64,000 nt of DNA. Origin: Geothrix sp. Lineage in GTDB: Bacteria > Acidobacteriota > Holophagae > Holophagales > Holophagaceae. The DNA lies in the NCBI GenBank assembly GCA_030681515.1, contig JAUXSE010000047.1:30830-94829 (forward strand), written 5' to 3'. Positions within the stretch are counted from its first letter, which is position 1. The number at the start of each line of letters is the position of its first letter. The notes under the pieces were generated by a model that saw nothing but the letters and a program-made list of their open reading frames with translations, searched no databases and was not told the origin of the DNA. A program made the position numbers and the translations under genes. Shown here in pieces: positions 1 through 9,411 of the stretch.

Positions 1-617
1 ATCTTCATCTTGCCCACGTCATGGAGCAGGCCGCCGAGCCCGGCTTCATGCACCGTGGCCGCGTCCATGCCCAGGGCGTGCGTGAAGGACACCAGCAGCG
101 CGCAGATGCTCACGGAATGCTGGAAGGTGTAGGTGTCCGCCTCCTTGATCCGGCAGAGGCTGAGGAGGGCACCGGGGTTCCGCAGCACCGAGGCGTTGAT
201 CTCCTTCACCAGGGGACCTGTCTTGGCGGTGTCCACCTGCTTTCCCAGGCGCACATCCTGGAGCAGCCCCGCCATCACATCGGTGGCTTCGCCCAGGATG
301 CGCTTCGCGACGGCGGATTCCTCCTGCTGGGAGACCCGCGCCGGCGCCAGGGCCGCGCCCACGGAAGCCGAATCCTTCAGCTGCCGGTCCAGGCCCTGCT
401 CGATCTCCGCCTGGGTCGGGGCCCCGGCCACATCCTCGCCCCGGTCCGTATCTATGTAGATCTCGTCCAGCCCCTGATCCCGCATCTTCTGGATCTGACC
501 CGTGTGCCGCAGCAGGAACTGCTGGCGCAGGAAGCCGTGCTGGAGCCACCCGCAATTGAGGTCGTGGACATACATCCCCACCCTCAGTTCCTCGATCCGC
601 ACCCGCTTGATCGTCAT
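1..617 (-). CDS. HD-GYP domain protein, C-terminal part cut off by window edge
   Basis: Probable cyclic-di-GMP phosphodiesterase or related HD-GYP signalling protein in the cytosol. About 205 codons are present, read leftward from an ATG at 615-617. The N-terminal 100 or so residues (starting MTIKRVRIEELRVGMYVHDL) look like the DUF3391 module that often precedes HD-GYP domains. The last residues before the window edge read GGLLHDVGKMK, the HD metal-binding signature (His-Asp). The GYP motif would lie beyond position 1 and cannot be checked, so catalytic competence is unproven. The gene is divergent from acnB. Confidence 0.85.
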   Translation of the reverse strand, partial: MTIKRVRIEELRVGMYVHDLNCGWLQHGFLRQQFLLRHTGQIQKMRDQGLDEIYIDTDRGEDVAGAPTQAEIEQGLDRQLKDSASVGAALAPARVSQQEESAVAKRILGEATDVMAGLLQDVRLGKQVDTAKTGPLVKEINASVLRNPGALLSLCRIKEADTYTFQHSVSICALLVSFTHALGMDAATVHEAGLGGLLHDVGKMK

Positions 618-817
618 GGCGTCCCCGGCCCCCTCCCCCGCATCGGTCCAGGTCCCCGCAGGGATGAGCCGTGGAGCGGCCTTCCCCCTTTCCGCCCCGG
701 CCCCTCCCGCGGGAACCGGCCACGGCACTGCGGAAGATGACCTCGCCGTGCCCGGGGCGCCGGGATGTAGAATGGGGGTTCGGACCGCGCCCAGCGGCGC
801 TCTCAGGGGGGTTGACC

Positions 818-3406
818 GTGCTGAATGCCTATCTCCAACATGTGGCCGAACGTGCTGCCCTGGGCATCCCGCCCCTTCCCCTGACCGAGGCGCAGACTTC
901 CGAACTGGCCGATCTGCTGGCCCATCCTCCCGCCGGCGAGGAGAAGGCCCTCCTGGACCTCCTGACCCACCGGGTTCCCGCCGGGGTGGATGACGCGGCC
1001 CGCGTGAAGGCCGCCTTCCTGGCCAGCGTGGCCAAGGGCGCTGAGAAGGTGGCCCTGGTTCCCCGCGAAAAGGCCACGGAACTGCTGGGCACCATGCTGG
1101 GCGGCTTCAACGTCCAGCCCCTCATTGACCTGCTGGACGATGCCGAGTACGGGGCCCAGGTGGCCGCCCTCGCCGCCGAAGGACTGAAGAAGACCCTGCT
1201 GGTCTTCGACGCCTTCGCCGACGTGAAGGCCAAGGCCGATGCCGGCAACGCCCACGCCCAGGCCGTGCTGAAGTCCTGGGCCGAGGCCGAGTGGTTCACC
1301 CGCCGCCCCGAAGTGCCCCAGAGCCTCACGCTGACGGTCTTCAAGGTGACGGGCGAAACCAATACCGATGATCTCTCCCCGGCGCCGGATGCCTGGAGCC
1401 GCCCCGACATCCCCCTCCATGCCCTGGCCATGCTCAAGAATGCCCGTCCCGGCATCCTTCCCGACGAGCCCGGCAAGGTCGGCCCGCTGAACCAGCTCGA
1501 AGCCCTCAAGGCCAAGGGCCACCTCATCGCCTACGTGGGAGATGTGGTGGGCACGGGATCCTCCCGCAAGTCCGCCACCAACTCGGTGCTGTGGTTCACC
1601 GGCCAGGACATTCCCTTCGTGCCCAACAAGCGCTTCGGCGGCGTGTGCCTGGGCGCCAAGATCGCCCCCATCTTCTACAACACCATGGAGGACGCCGGCG
1701 CCCTGCCCATCGAGCTGGATGTCAATGGCATGGACATGGGCGATGTCATCGAGCTCCGCCCCTACGAAGGCAAGGCCCTGAAGAACGGCCAGGTCATCGC
1801 CGAGTTCCAGGTGAAGTCCGACGTAATCTTCGACGAGGTCCGGGCCGGCGGCCGCATCCCGCTCATCATCGGCCGTGGCCTCACCGCCAAGGCCCGCGCC
1901 GCGCTCGGACTGCCCGCCTCCACGGCCTTCCGCCTGCCCAGGATCCCCGCCGACACCGGCAAGGGTTACACGCTGGCCCAGAAGATGGTGGGCCGCGCCT
2001 GTGGCGTGACGGGCATCCGTCCCGGCACCTACTGCGAACCCCACATGACCACCGTGGGCTCCCAGGACACCACGGGCCCCATGACCCGCGACGAGCTGAA
2101 GGATCTGGCCTGCCTCCAGTTCTCCGCCGATATGGTGATGCAGTCCTTCTGCCACACGGCCCCCTACCCCAAGCCCGTGGACGTGAAGACCCACCGGGAA
2201 CTGCCGCCCTTCATCACCAACCGCGGCGGCGTCTCCCTGAAGGTGGGCGACGGCATCATCCACTCCTGGCTGAACCGCCTGCTGCTGCCGGATACCGTGG
2301 GCACCGGCGGCGATTCCCACACCCGCTTTCCCATCGGCATCTCCTTCCCCGCGGGCTCGGGCCTGGTGGCCTTCGCCGCCGCCACGGGCGTGATGCCCCT
2401 GGACATGCCGGAATCCGTGCTGGTGCGCTTCAAGGGCGAACTGCAACCGGGCGTGACCCTGCGCGACCTGGTGAACGCCATCCCCTACTACGCCATCCAG
2501 CAGGGCCTGCTCACGGTGGAGAAGAAGGGCAAGAAGAACGTCTTCAGCGGCCGCATCCTCGAGATCGAGGGCCTGCCCAGGCTCAAGGTGGAGCAGGCCT
2601 TCGAGCTCTCCGATGCCTCGGCTGAACGCTCCGCCGCGGGCTGCACTGTGCGCTTGGACCAGGAACCGATCATCGAGTACATGACCTCGAACATCACGCT
2701 CATGAAATGGATGATCGCCAACGGCTATGAGCACCGGCAGACCCTGGAGAACCGCATCCACGCCATGCAGGCCTGGATCGCCAGGCCCGAGCTGCTTGCG
2801 CCCGATGCTGACGCCGAGTACGCCACCATCATCGAGATCAACCTGGCCGACGTGAAGGAACCCCTGCTGGCCTGCCCCAACGATCCGGACGACATCAAGC
2901 CCCTGTCCGCGGTGGCCGGCGACACCATTGACGAGGTGTTCATCGGCTCCTGCATGACCAACATCGGCCACTTCCGCGCCGCCGGGAAGCTGCTGGATGG
3001 CAAGACCGACCTCCCCACGCGTCTGTGGATCGCCCCGCCCACCAAGATGGACGAATACGTCCTCACCCAGGAGGGCTACTACGGCATCCTCGGCCGCACC
3101 GGCGCCCGCATGGAGATGTCCGGCTGCTCGCTGTGCATGGGCAACCAGGCGCAGATCCGCAAGGGCGCCACGGCCATGTCCACCTCCACCCGCAACTTCC
3201 CCAACCGCCTGGGCATTGATACCCGCGTCTACCTGGGATCGGCCGAGCTGGCCGCCGTCTGCGCGCTGCTCGGGAGGCTCCCCACCGTGGCCGAGTACAT
3301 GGCCCAGATCGGCATCGTGGACGCGAAGGCCAAGGACATCTACCGCTACATGAACTTCGATCAGATTCCCGATTTCCGCAACATTGCGGACACCGTAACC
3401 GTCTAG
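818..3406 (+). CDS. acnB: Aconitate hydratase B
   Basis: Interconverts citrate and isocitrate in the TCA cycle through a [4Fe-4S] cluster; the AcnB type also carries 2-methylisocitrate dehydratase activity in some bacteria. The product is 862 residues, close to E. coli AcnB (865). I start it at GTG 818 rather than at an upstream in-frame ATG (671). The sequence [14 protein letters not shown] matches the family N-terminus, and a G-rich ribosome site (AGGGGGG) lies just before it. Cluster cysteines appear as Cys712 (GSCMTNIGH) and Cys770/Cys773 (GCSLCMGN), spaced as in AcnB. The substrate motif GGDSHTRFP is present. A strong hairpin terminator follows the stop. Confidence 0.97.
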   Translation: MLNAYLQHVAERAALGIPPLPLTEAQTSELADLLAHPPAGEEKALLDLLTHRVPAGVDDAARVKAAFLASVAKGAEKVALVPREKATELLGTMLGGFNVQPLIDLLDDAEYGAQVAALAAEGLKKTLLVFDAFADVKAKADAGNAHAQAVLKSWAEAEWFTRRPEVPQSLTLTVFKVTGETNTDDLSPAPDAWSRPDIPLHALAMLKNARPGILPDEPGKVGPLNQLEALKAKGHLIAYVGDVVGTGSSRKSATNSVLWFTGQDIPFVPNKRFGGVCLGAKIAPIFYNTMEDAGALPIELDVNGMDMGDVIELRPYEGKALKNGQVIAEFQVKSDVIFDEVRAGGRIPLIIGRGLTAKARAALGLPASTAFRLPRIPADTGKGYTLAQKMVGRACGVTGIRPGTYCEPHMTTVGSQDTTGPMTRDELKDLACLQFSADMVMQSFCHTAPYPKPVDVKTHRELPPFITNRGGVSLKVGDGIIHSWLNRLLLPDTVGTGGDSHTRFPIGISFPAGSGLVAFAAATGVMPLDMPESVLVRFKGELQPGVTLRDLVNAIPYYAIQQGLLTVEKKGKKNVFSGRILEIEGLPRLKVEQAFELSDASAERSAAGCTVRLDQEPIIEYMTSNITLMKWMIANGYEHRQTLENRIHAMQAWIARPELLAPDADAEYATIIEINLADVKEPLLACPNDPDDIKPLSAVAGDTIDEVFIGSCMTNIGHFRAAGKLLDGKTDLPTRLWIAPPTKMDEYVLTQEGYYGILGRTGARMEMSGCSLCMGNQAQIRKGATAMSTSTRNFPNRLGIDTRVYLGSAELAAVCALLGRLPTVAEYMAQIGIVDAKAKDIYRYMNFDQIPDFRNIADTVTV

Positions 3407-3413
3407 TTGCCTG

Positions 3414-3458
3414 CTCAGAAAAGGGCCCGGGGGCTCTGCCCCCGGGCCCTTTTCTGAG
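3414..3458. terminator. Perfect 21-bp hairpin terminator after acnB
   Basis: Perfect inverted repeat: 21-nt arms (3414-3434 and 3438-3458) with a 3-nt loop. A GC core (GGGCCCGGGGGC) is flanked by A4/T4, and the base of the stem is CTCAG/CTGAG. The A and T tracts inside the stem would let it work in both directions. It is the longest of several terminators here that share the CTCAGAA/TTCTGAG stem base. Confidence 0.9.
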
Positions 3459-3520
3459 TGACCGCTGGCGCGGTGTATGGTAGTGTCATCAGTTCTTACG
3501 CCACCTTTCGGGGGGTTCCC

Positions 3521-4006
3521 ATGGGGATCTTTGAGGGCCACATCCGCGTTCACGAGGGCGACCGTTTCGCCCTGGTGGCTTCGCGATGGAATGATTTCAT
3601 CGTCGAACGCCTCATCGAGGGCGCGAAGGATTGCATCCTCCGCCACGGCGGCAGCGAAGATCAGATGGACCTCATCCGCGTCCCCGGGAGCTTCGAGCTG
3701 CCCCAGGCGGCCAAGCTGGCGGCCCAGAGCGGCCGCTACGCCGGCGTCATCGTGCTCGGCGCGGTGATCCGCGGCGGTACCCCCCACTTCGACCTGATCG
3801 CCGCCGAGGTCACCAAGGGCGCCGCCCAGGTGGCCCTCGACACGGGCCTGCCGCTCGCCTTCGGCGTGTTGACCACCGACAGCGTGGAGCAGGCCATTGA
3901 CCGCGCCGGCGCCAAGATGGGCAACAAGGGCTGGGAGGCCGCCCAGAGCGTGCTCGAGATGGTGGATCTGGCCCACACCCTCGGCGGGAAGAAGAAGGGC
4001 AAATAG
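3521..4006 (+). CDS. ribH: 6,7-dimethyl-8-ribityllumazine synthase
   Basis: Condenses 5-amino-6-ribitylaminouracil with 3,4-dihydroxy-2-butanone 4-phosphate, the penultimate step of riboflavin synthesis. Length 161 residues, normal for the family. The signature [12 protein letters not shown] contains the catalytic His89, and VPGSFELP is the usual substrate-pocket motif. The start is ATG 3521; an earlier in-frame start at 3458 would only add non-conserved residues. The stop codon TAG abuts the ATG of nusB with no spacer, so the two are co-transcribed, a pairing seen in many bacteria. I see no FMN riboswitch in the leader. Confidence 0.96.
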   Translation: MGIFEGHIRVHEGDRFALVASRWNDFIVERLIEGAKDCILRHGGSEDQMDLIRVPGSFELPQAAKLAAQSGRYAGVIVLGAVIRGGTPHFDLIAAEVTKGAAQVALDTGLPLAFGVLTTDSVEQAIDRAGAKMGNKGWEAAQSVLEMVDLAHTLGGKKKGK

Positions 4007-4474
4007 ATGGGAGTTCGCCGCCGGGGGCGCGAGTACGCCCTCCAGATGCTGTACGCCATGGACCTGACCGGCTACCAGCCGGACCAGGTGTTCGCCGGTT
4101 TCTACGCCATCCAGGACCTGAACCGCGATGCCTTCTACTATGCCCGGCGGCTGGTGGACGGCGTCCACGGCCACCTGGAAGAGATTGACGGCGCGCTGGC
4201 CAAGTACGCCGAGCACTGGAAGATCCACCGCATGGCCGCCGTGGACCGGAACCTCCTCCGGCTGGGCCTCTACGAATTGATGTTCGTGAAGGAAGTCCCC
4301 TTCCCCATCGTCATCAACGAGGCCCTGGAGATCGTGAAGGAATTCAGCGATCACGAAGGCACACAATTCCTCAATGGCATCCTGGATGCTGCCCGCAAAG
4401 AATTCCGCCCGGAAGAAACCGGCCCCAGGGCCAAAAAGAAGGTCCCCACGGCGGAGCCCTCCGAAGAATCCTGA
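4007..4474 (+). CDS. nusB: Transcription antitermination factor NusB
   Basis: RNA-binding protein that with NusE (S10) binds boxA in rRNA operons to promote antitermination. 155 residues. The N-terminal RRRGREYALQMLYAMD and the central AVDRNLLRLGLYEL and PIVINEALEIVKEF segments are typical of NusB. The last 20 residues (PRAKKKVPTAEPSEES) are a charged tail beyond the usual end. It begins immediately after the ribH stop and must be translationally coupled to it. Confidence 0.95.
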   Translation: MGVRRRGREYALQMLYAMDLTGYQPDQVFAGFYAIQDLNRDAFYYARRLVDGVHGHLEEIDGALAKYAEHWKIHRMAAVDRNLLRLGLYELMFVKEVPFPIVINEALEIVKEFSDHEGTQFLNGILDAARKEFRPEETGPRAKKKVPTAEPSEES

Positions 4475-4543
4475 CCTGACCGGTCCCCGCTGGTTTGCTA
4501 TGCTCGTTCCCTTCCCCAGCCTGACCCGACCGTTGGAGCCTTG

Positions 4544-5158
<615 letters not shown>

Positions 5159-5161
5159 GCC

Positions 5162-6592
5162 ATGGGCGCAGCCATCAAACGCAAGGCGTCCCCCGCTTCG
5201 GCGGTCCCCGTTGACGCGCCGCCCTTCAAGAAGATCCTCATCGCCAATCGCGGCGAGATCGCGCTCCGCGTGATCCTGGCCTGCAAGGAGATGGGCATCC
5301 AGACCGTGGCGGTGTATTCCGAGGCCGACCGCAACGCCCTCCACGTGCGCTTCGCCGACGAGGAAGTCTGCATCGGACCCGCGCCATCGTCGAAGTCCTA
5401 CCTGAACATCCCCCAGGTGATCGCCGCCGCCGAGGTCACCGGCGCCGAGGCCATCCATCCCGGCTACGGCTTCCTCAGCGAGAACGCGCATTTCGTGGAA
5501 GTCTGCCTCGCCTGCGGCATCACCTTCATCGGCCCCAGCGCCGAGATCATCCGCAAGATGGGCCACAAGGCCCAGGCCAAGGCCACCATGCTGGCCGCGG
5601 GCGTGCCCCTCATGCCCGGCAGCAACGGCCTCGTGGAAACGGTCGAAGAGGCCCTGGTGGTGGCCGAGCAGATCGGCTATCCCGTCATCGTCAAGGCCAG
5701 CGCGGGCGGCGGCGGGCGCGGCATGCGCATCGTCAACAACCCCGAGGAATTGCCGGATCTCTACAACACCGCCCGCAGCGAATCGAAGATCGCCTTCGGC
5801 GACGATAGCGTCTACATGGAGAAGTACCTCCTGGAGCCCCGCCACATCGAAGTCCAGATCATGGGCGATCTCTTCGGCAATGTGGTGCACCTGGGCGAGC
5901 GCGAATGCTCGATCCAGCGCCGCCACCAGAAGCTCATCGAGGAAAGCCCCAGCGCCGTGCTTGAGCCCGCCTTGCGCCAGCGCATCTGCGACATGGCCGT
6001 CCGCGCGGCGAAGTCCGTCGGCTACTACAACGCGGGCACCATCGAGTTCCTGCTCGACAAGCGCGGCGACTTCTTCTTCATGGAGATGAACACCCGCGTC
6101 CAGGTGGAGCATCCCGTCACCGAGCTGGTCACGGGCATTGACATCGTGAAGGAACAGCTCCGCATCGCCGCCGGGCAGAAGCTCAGCTTCACCCAGGAGG
6201 ACGTGGTCCAGCGGGGCCACGCCATCGAGTGCCGCATCAATGCCGAGGATCCCTTCAAGTTCACGCCCAGTCCCGGCCGCATCACCGCCCTGCACTTCCC
6301 CGGCGGCCCCGGCATCCGCGTGGACACCGCCATGCACCAGGACGCGGTCATCCCCCCCCACTACGACTCCATGGTGGCCAAGCTCATCGCGTACGGCGCC
6401 GATCGCACCGAAGCCATCGCCCGCATGCGCCGCGCCCTGGACACCCTGGTGATCGAGGGCATCAAGACCACCGCCCCCCTGCATCGCCGCATCATGGACC
6501 ACCCCGACTTCATCGCCGGCACCTTCTCCACCAACTGGATGGATGGATTCCTGGAAGAGCTGAAGCGGAACCCGGCGGGGGATCCGCGTTAG
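5162..6592 (+). CDS. accC: Acetyl-CoA carboxylase, biotin carboxylase subunit
   Basis: ATP-dependent carboxylation of the biotin on AccB. 476 residues against about 450 in E. coli; the excess is an N-terminal extension of about 22 residues before the usual start [16 protein letters not shown]. The ATP-grasp glycine loop GGGGRGM is near residue 182, [10 protein letters not shown] near 308, and the C-terminal biotin carboxylase domain is complete. It could also serve another biotin carboxylase, since a separate carboxyltransferase (14273-15796) and a biotinyl protein (30240-30452) occur elsewhere in the window, but direct linkage to accB favours acetyl-CoA carboxylase. Confidence 0.95.
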   Translation: MGAAIKRKASPASAVPVDAPPFKKILIANRGEIALRVILACKEMGIQTVAVYSEADRNALHVRFADEEVCIGPAPSSKSYLNIPQVIAAAEVTGAEAIHPGYGFLSENAHFVEVCLACGITFIGPSAEIIRKMGHKAQAKATMLAAGVPLMPGSNGLVETVEEALVVAEQIGYPVIVKASAGGGGRGMRIVNNPEELPDLYNTARSESKIAFGDDSVYMEKYLLEPRHIEVQIMGDLFGNVVHLGERECSIQRRHQKLIEESPSAVLEPALRQRICDMAVRAAKSVGYYNAGTIEFLLDKRGDFFFMEMNTRVQVEHPVTELVTGIDIVKEQLRIAAGQKLSFTQEDVVQRGHAIECRINAEDPFKFTPSPGRITALHFPGGPGIRVDTAMHQDAVIPPHYDSMVAKLIAYGADRTEAIARMRRALDTLVIEGIKTTAPLHRRIMDHPDFIAGTFSTNWMDGFLEELKRNPAGDPR

Positions 6593-6602
6593 CGAAACGG
6601 AT

Positions 6603-6652
6603 GCGGGTCAATTTTCAGGCGACTAGATGTCGCCTGAAAATTGGGGCCCCGC
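6603..6652 (+). repeat. 50-nt hairpin element, copy A
   Basis: Outer stem GCGGG (6603-6607) with CCCGC (6648-6652). Inner arms at 6610-6622 and 6630-6642 are a perfect 13-bp match around the loop CTAGATG. The right end reads GGGGCCCCGC, as in copies at 6870 and 21968. It lies 10 bases after the accC stop and could double as its terminator. Confidence 0.6.
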
Positions 6653-6736
6653 ACCGCTGAGAGTCACACCCCGGTTGGCCAGAACGTTCCCAACGCAGTT
6701 CAGCGATCCCGTCTCTTCCGATAGACTGGTCCCCGT

Positions 6737-6812
6737 GCCGCCTTAGCTCAGTTGGTAGAGCTCCAGCTTTGTAATCTGGAGGTCGCCGGTTCGATTCCGG
6801 CAGGCGGCTCCA
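6737..6812 (+). tRNA. tRNA-Thr (anticodon TGT)
   Basis: Cloverleaf of 76 nt with CCA encoded. Acceptor GCCGCCT pairs with AGGCGGC, D arm around TAGCTCAGTTGGTAGAG, anticodon loop TTTGTAA within CCAG/CTGG, T arm GCCGGTTCGATTCCGGC. The last 30 nt plus 3 flanking bases are repeated exactly at 6966-6998. Confidence 0.95.
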
Positions 6813-6869
6813 GTCTTCCTATCCCCATTTCCGATTGGGGTTGCAGATCCCCTGAACCGCGACCCACGG

Positions 6870-6921
6870 GCGGGGGTTTGGTTCCCTTGGCCACACGATG
6901 CTCATCCGTGTGGGGCCCCGC
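6870..6921 (+). repeat. 52-nt hairpin element, copy B
   Basis: GCGGG (6870-6874) pairs with CCCGC (6917-6921); the inner stem is CCACACG/CGTGTGG. It has the same right end, GGGGCCCCGC, as copies A and C. A 17-bp direct repeat CCTGAACCGCGACCCAC brackets it at 6851-6867 and 6942-6958. It sits between the two copies of the tRNA-Thr 3' end. A separate perfect inverted repeat (CAGGCCTGCA) lies at 6925-6945. Confidence 0.6.
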
Positions 6922-6965
6922 TCTCAGGCCTGCAGTGCAGGCCTGAACCGCGACCCACATCGGAC

Positions 6966-6998
6966 TCGCCGGTTCGATTCCGGCAGGCGGCTCCAGTC
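6966..6998 (+). repeat. Exact 33-bp duplicate of the tRNA-Thr 3' end (att-like)
   Basis: Identical to 6783-6815: T arm, acceptor 3' strand, CCA and 3 flanking bases. The spacing between copies is 183 bp. Duplicated tRNA 3' ends are the usual footprint of site-specific integration, but the 150 bp between the copies contains no integrase. It may be a remnant of a lost island, a deleted second tRNA gene, or a consequence of hairpin element B. Confidence 0.8.
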
Positions 6999-7015
6999 CA
7001 CGCTATCCTCGGACC

Positions 7016-7792
7016 ATGTTCCTCCCCCTCTACCTGGGCGTGCTGCACGCCGTCGAGCCCGACCATGTGGCCGTGGTGACGGGGGTTTCGCTTTCGGGGA
7101 ACCGCCGGGGAGCCTGGAAGGTGGGGCTCGCTTTCGGCCTATCGCACATGCTGGCGGTGGCCCTCCTGGCGGTGCTGGCCACGGTGCTTGGCAAGACCCT
7201 GCTGGGTGATGGCTTCTTCCTGTGGATGGACCGCCTGGCCTGGACCCTGGTGCTGCTGCTGGGCCTGTGGAACCTGGCCGCCGCCCTGGGCCTGCGCCGC
7301 ATCGCCATCCACCATCACGCGCACCGGCACGGCCCCCTGGAGCATGACCACCCGCACCCGCACGCCCATGCCGCCGTGAAGACCCGGATGCACAGGACGG
7401 GGAAGCCACGCCCCTCCCATATAGGGCTCCGCCGCCCCGCCCGGACGCCCTTCCCGCCCCTGGCGCGTTCCACCCCGAGGCATCGCGCCAGCGGCCCCGC
7501 CGCCCACACCTTCCACCACGCCGCCGCCTGGATGGGCGCCTTCTTCGGGCTGGGCGGCGTGCGGGGCTTCACCACGCTCATGCGGGACACGGGCATCAGC
7601 GGGCAGCTCCAGTTCATCGAGGCCCTGCTGCTCTTCGGGCTGGGCATCACCGCCATGTTCACCCTGCTGAGCGCCCTCTCCGGCTGGCTGGCCGCGAAAC
7701 TCGGCAACCAGCGCCGCTTCCGCCGGTCCCTCTACGCGCTGTCCGGCGTGGGCAACGTCGCCGTGGGCCTCTACCTGCTGCTCAGGGCATGA
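7016..7792 (+). CDS. NicO/HoxN-like nickel-cobalt transporter family membrane protein
   Basis: Predicted inner-membrane protein of 258 residues, probably moving Ni2+ or Co2+. The N-terminal helix carries the metal-transporter signature His11-x4-Asp16-His17 (LHAVEPDHVAVVTG). A cytosolic or periplasmic loop at about residues 98-121 is very His-rich, and residues 125-170 form a long basic/proline-rich linker before the second membrane half (about 175-258). Six hydrophobic segments are visible. Direction (uptake or efflux) cannot be told from sequence; His-rich loops are known in RcnA-type exporters. ATGA overlap with murJ. Confidence 0.75.
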   Translation: MFLPLYLGVLHAVEPDHVAVVTGVSLSGNRRGAWKVGLAFGLSHMLAVALLAVLATVLGKTLLGDGFFLWMDRLAWTLVLLLGLWNLAAALGLRRIAIHHHAHRHGPLEHDHPHPHAHAAVKTRMHRTGKPRPSHIGLRRPARTPFPPLARSTPRHRASGPAAHTFHHAAAWMGAFFGLGGVRGFTTLMRDTGISGQLQFIEALLLFGLGITAMFTLLSALSGWLAAKLGNQRRFRRSLYALSGVGNVAVGLYLLLRA

Positions 7793-9390
7793 GCGACGCG
7801 CCACGCAAACCCAGCCTGCTGCGCTCGGCGGCCGTGGTGTCCTTCATGACGCTGCTGAGCCGGATCACGGGGCTGGCCCAGACCTTCTTCCTCAGCCATG
7901 TGCTGGGCGCGGGCCCGGCGGCGGATGCCTTTTTCGTGGCCATCCGCCTGCCGAACCTGCTGCGCCGTTTCACCGCCGAAGGCACCATGACCTCGGCCTT
8001 CCTGCCCACGCTCTCCGAGGCCGAGGCCGCCGAGGGCGAGGCCGCCGTGAAGGCCGTGGCGGCGCGCTTCATGGGCGCCCTGCTGCTCATCCTGTTGCTG
8101 GGCGTGGCCGTGGTGCTGCTGTTCATGGGGCCCCTGGCGAGCTTCCTGACCCTGGGGCGCCCCGAAGCCCAGGGCGAACTCACGGCGAAACTGGGCCGCA
8201 TCATGTTCCCCTACCTGGCCCTGGTGAGCCTCACGGCGGGCTTCGCGGGCCTGCTGAACCTCCGCCACCGCTTCGCCCTGGCCGCCTCCGTCTCCGTGTT
8301 CTGGAACCTGGCCTTCATCGCCTTCGGCTGGACCACCCTCCGGGTGCTGGAACGGAAGGGCGCCGTCCCCCTGGAAACCGTGGCGGTCGTGTGCGCCTTC
8401 TCCGTGCTGGCCGGCGGCATGCTCCAGCTGCTCGTGATCCTGCCCGCCGTGCGGAAGGAGGGCTTCGGCCTGTCCTTCGGACTGCATCTGCGGGATCCGT
8501 GGGTGCGCAAGACCCTCAAGCGCATGGGGCCGGGGATGCTGGCGGCGGGCATCTACCCCATCAATGCCCTCATCAGCGCCATGCTGGCCTCCATGCTGCC
8601 CAACGGCGCCCAGACGGTGCTCTTCAACAGCGGCATGATGAGCGAAATGGTGATGGGGCTCTTCGCCATGAGCCTCGCCACCGCCGGGCTGCCCCTGCTG
8701 TCGCGGCAGGCGGAAGCCCGCGACTGGCCCGCCGTGAATCGCAGCCTCACCCAGTCCCTCTCGGCCTCGGCCCTGCTGGTGCTGCCGGCCTCCGTGGGCC
8801 TCGCGGTCCTCGCCCGGCCCATCTGCGCCCTGCTCTTCCGCACCGGCGCCTACACGCCCGCCGCCGCGGACTGGACGGCCCTCACGCTGGTGTTCGGGTC
8901 CGTCGGTCTGGTCTTCGTGGCCTCCCAGCGCTTAGGGAACCAGGCCCTCTACGCCCTCAAGGACTACCGCGGCCCCGCGGTCCTGGCGGGCGGCACCCTG
9001 CTGCTGAACGTGGCCCTCAGCCTCGCCCTGCTGAAGCCCCTGGGTACCGGCGGCCTGGCCCTGGCCAATGGCCTCGCCAGCCTCGTGGGCCTCGTGGGCG
9101 TGCTGTCGCGCCTGCGCCCCCGCCTGCCCGGCCTGGACCTGCGCCCCCTCCTGAAGGCCACTGGATTGGCCCTCGGCGCCGCCATCCTCATGGGCCTGCT
9201 GGCCTGGGGCGGCGCGCGGGCCCTGGGGCTGGATGCCCCCCACGCCTTCACCCGCATGGCTCTGGCCCTCCGGCTGCTGCCCCTGGTGGCCCTGTGCGCC
9301 GTGATCTACGGTGCGGCCGCCGCGGGCTTCGGGCACCCCGAGGCGCGGGAACTGGCGGGAAAGATCCGGCGGAAGGTGGGGGGGAGCTGA
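7789..9390 (+). CDS. murJ: Lipid II flippase MurJ
   Basis: Integral membrane MATE-like flippase that moves lipid II across the inner membrane for peptidoglycan synthesis. 533 residues with about 14 hydrophobic segments. The N-terminal region (SRITGLAQTFFLSHVLGAGP, then ADAFFVAIRLPNLLRR) is the MviN/MurJ signature, including the conserved arginines of the central cavity. The ATG overlaps the preceding stop by 4 bases. The pairing with a metal transporter has no obvious functional meaning. Confidence 0.95.
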   Translation: MSDAPRKPSLLRSAAVVSFMTLLSRITGLAQTFFLSHVLGAGPAADAFFVAIRLPNLLRRFTAEGTMTSAFLPTLSEAEAAEGEAAVKAVAARFMGALLLILLLGVAVVLLFMGPLASFLTLGRPEAQGELTAKLGRIMFPYLALVSLTAGFAGLLNLRHRFALAASVSVFWNLAFIAFGWTTLRVLERKGAVPLETVAVVCAFSVLAGGMLQLLVILPAVRKEGFGLSFGLHLRDPWVRKTLKRMGPGMLAAGIYPINALISAMLASMLPNGAQTVLFNSGMMSEMVMGLFAMSLATAGLPLLSRQAEARDWPAVNRSLTQSLSASALLVLPASVGLAVLARPICALLFRTGAYTPAAADWTALTLVFGSVGLVFVASQRLGNQALYALKDYRGPAVLAGGTLLLNVALSLALLKPLGTGGLALANGLASLVGLVGVLSRLRPRLPGLDLRPLLKATGLALGAAILMGLLAWGGARALGLDAPHAFTRMALALRLLPLVALCAVIYGAAAAGFGHPEARELAGKIRRKVGGS

Positions 9391-9411
9391 AGCATCCCCT
9401 AAGATGAACCC

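Noticed and set aside
3459..3520. FMN riboswitch before ribH
   Set aside because: The leader is only about 60 nt and lacks the conserved RFN boxes.
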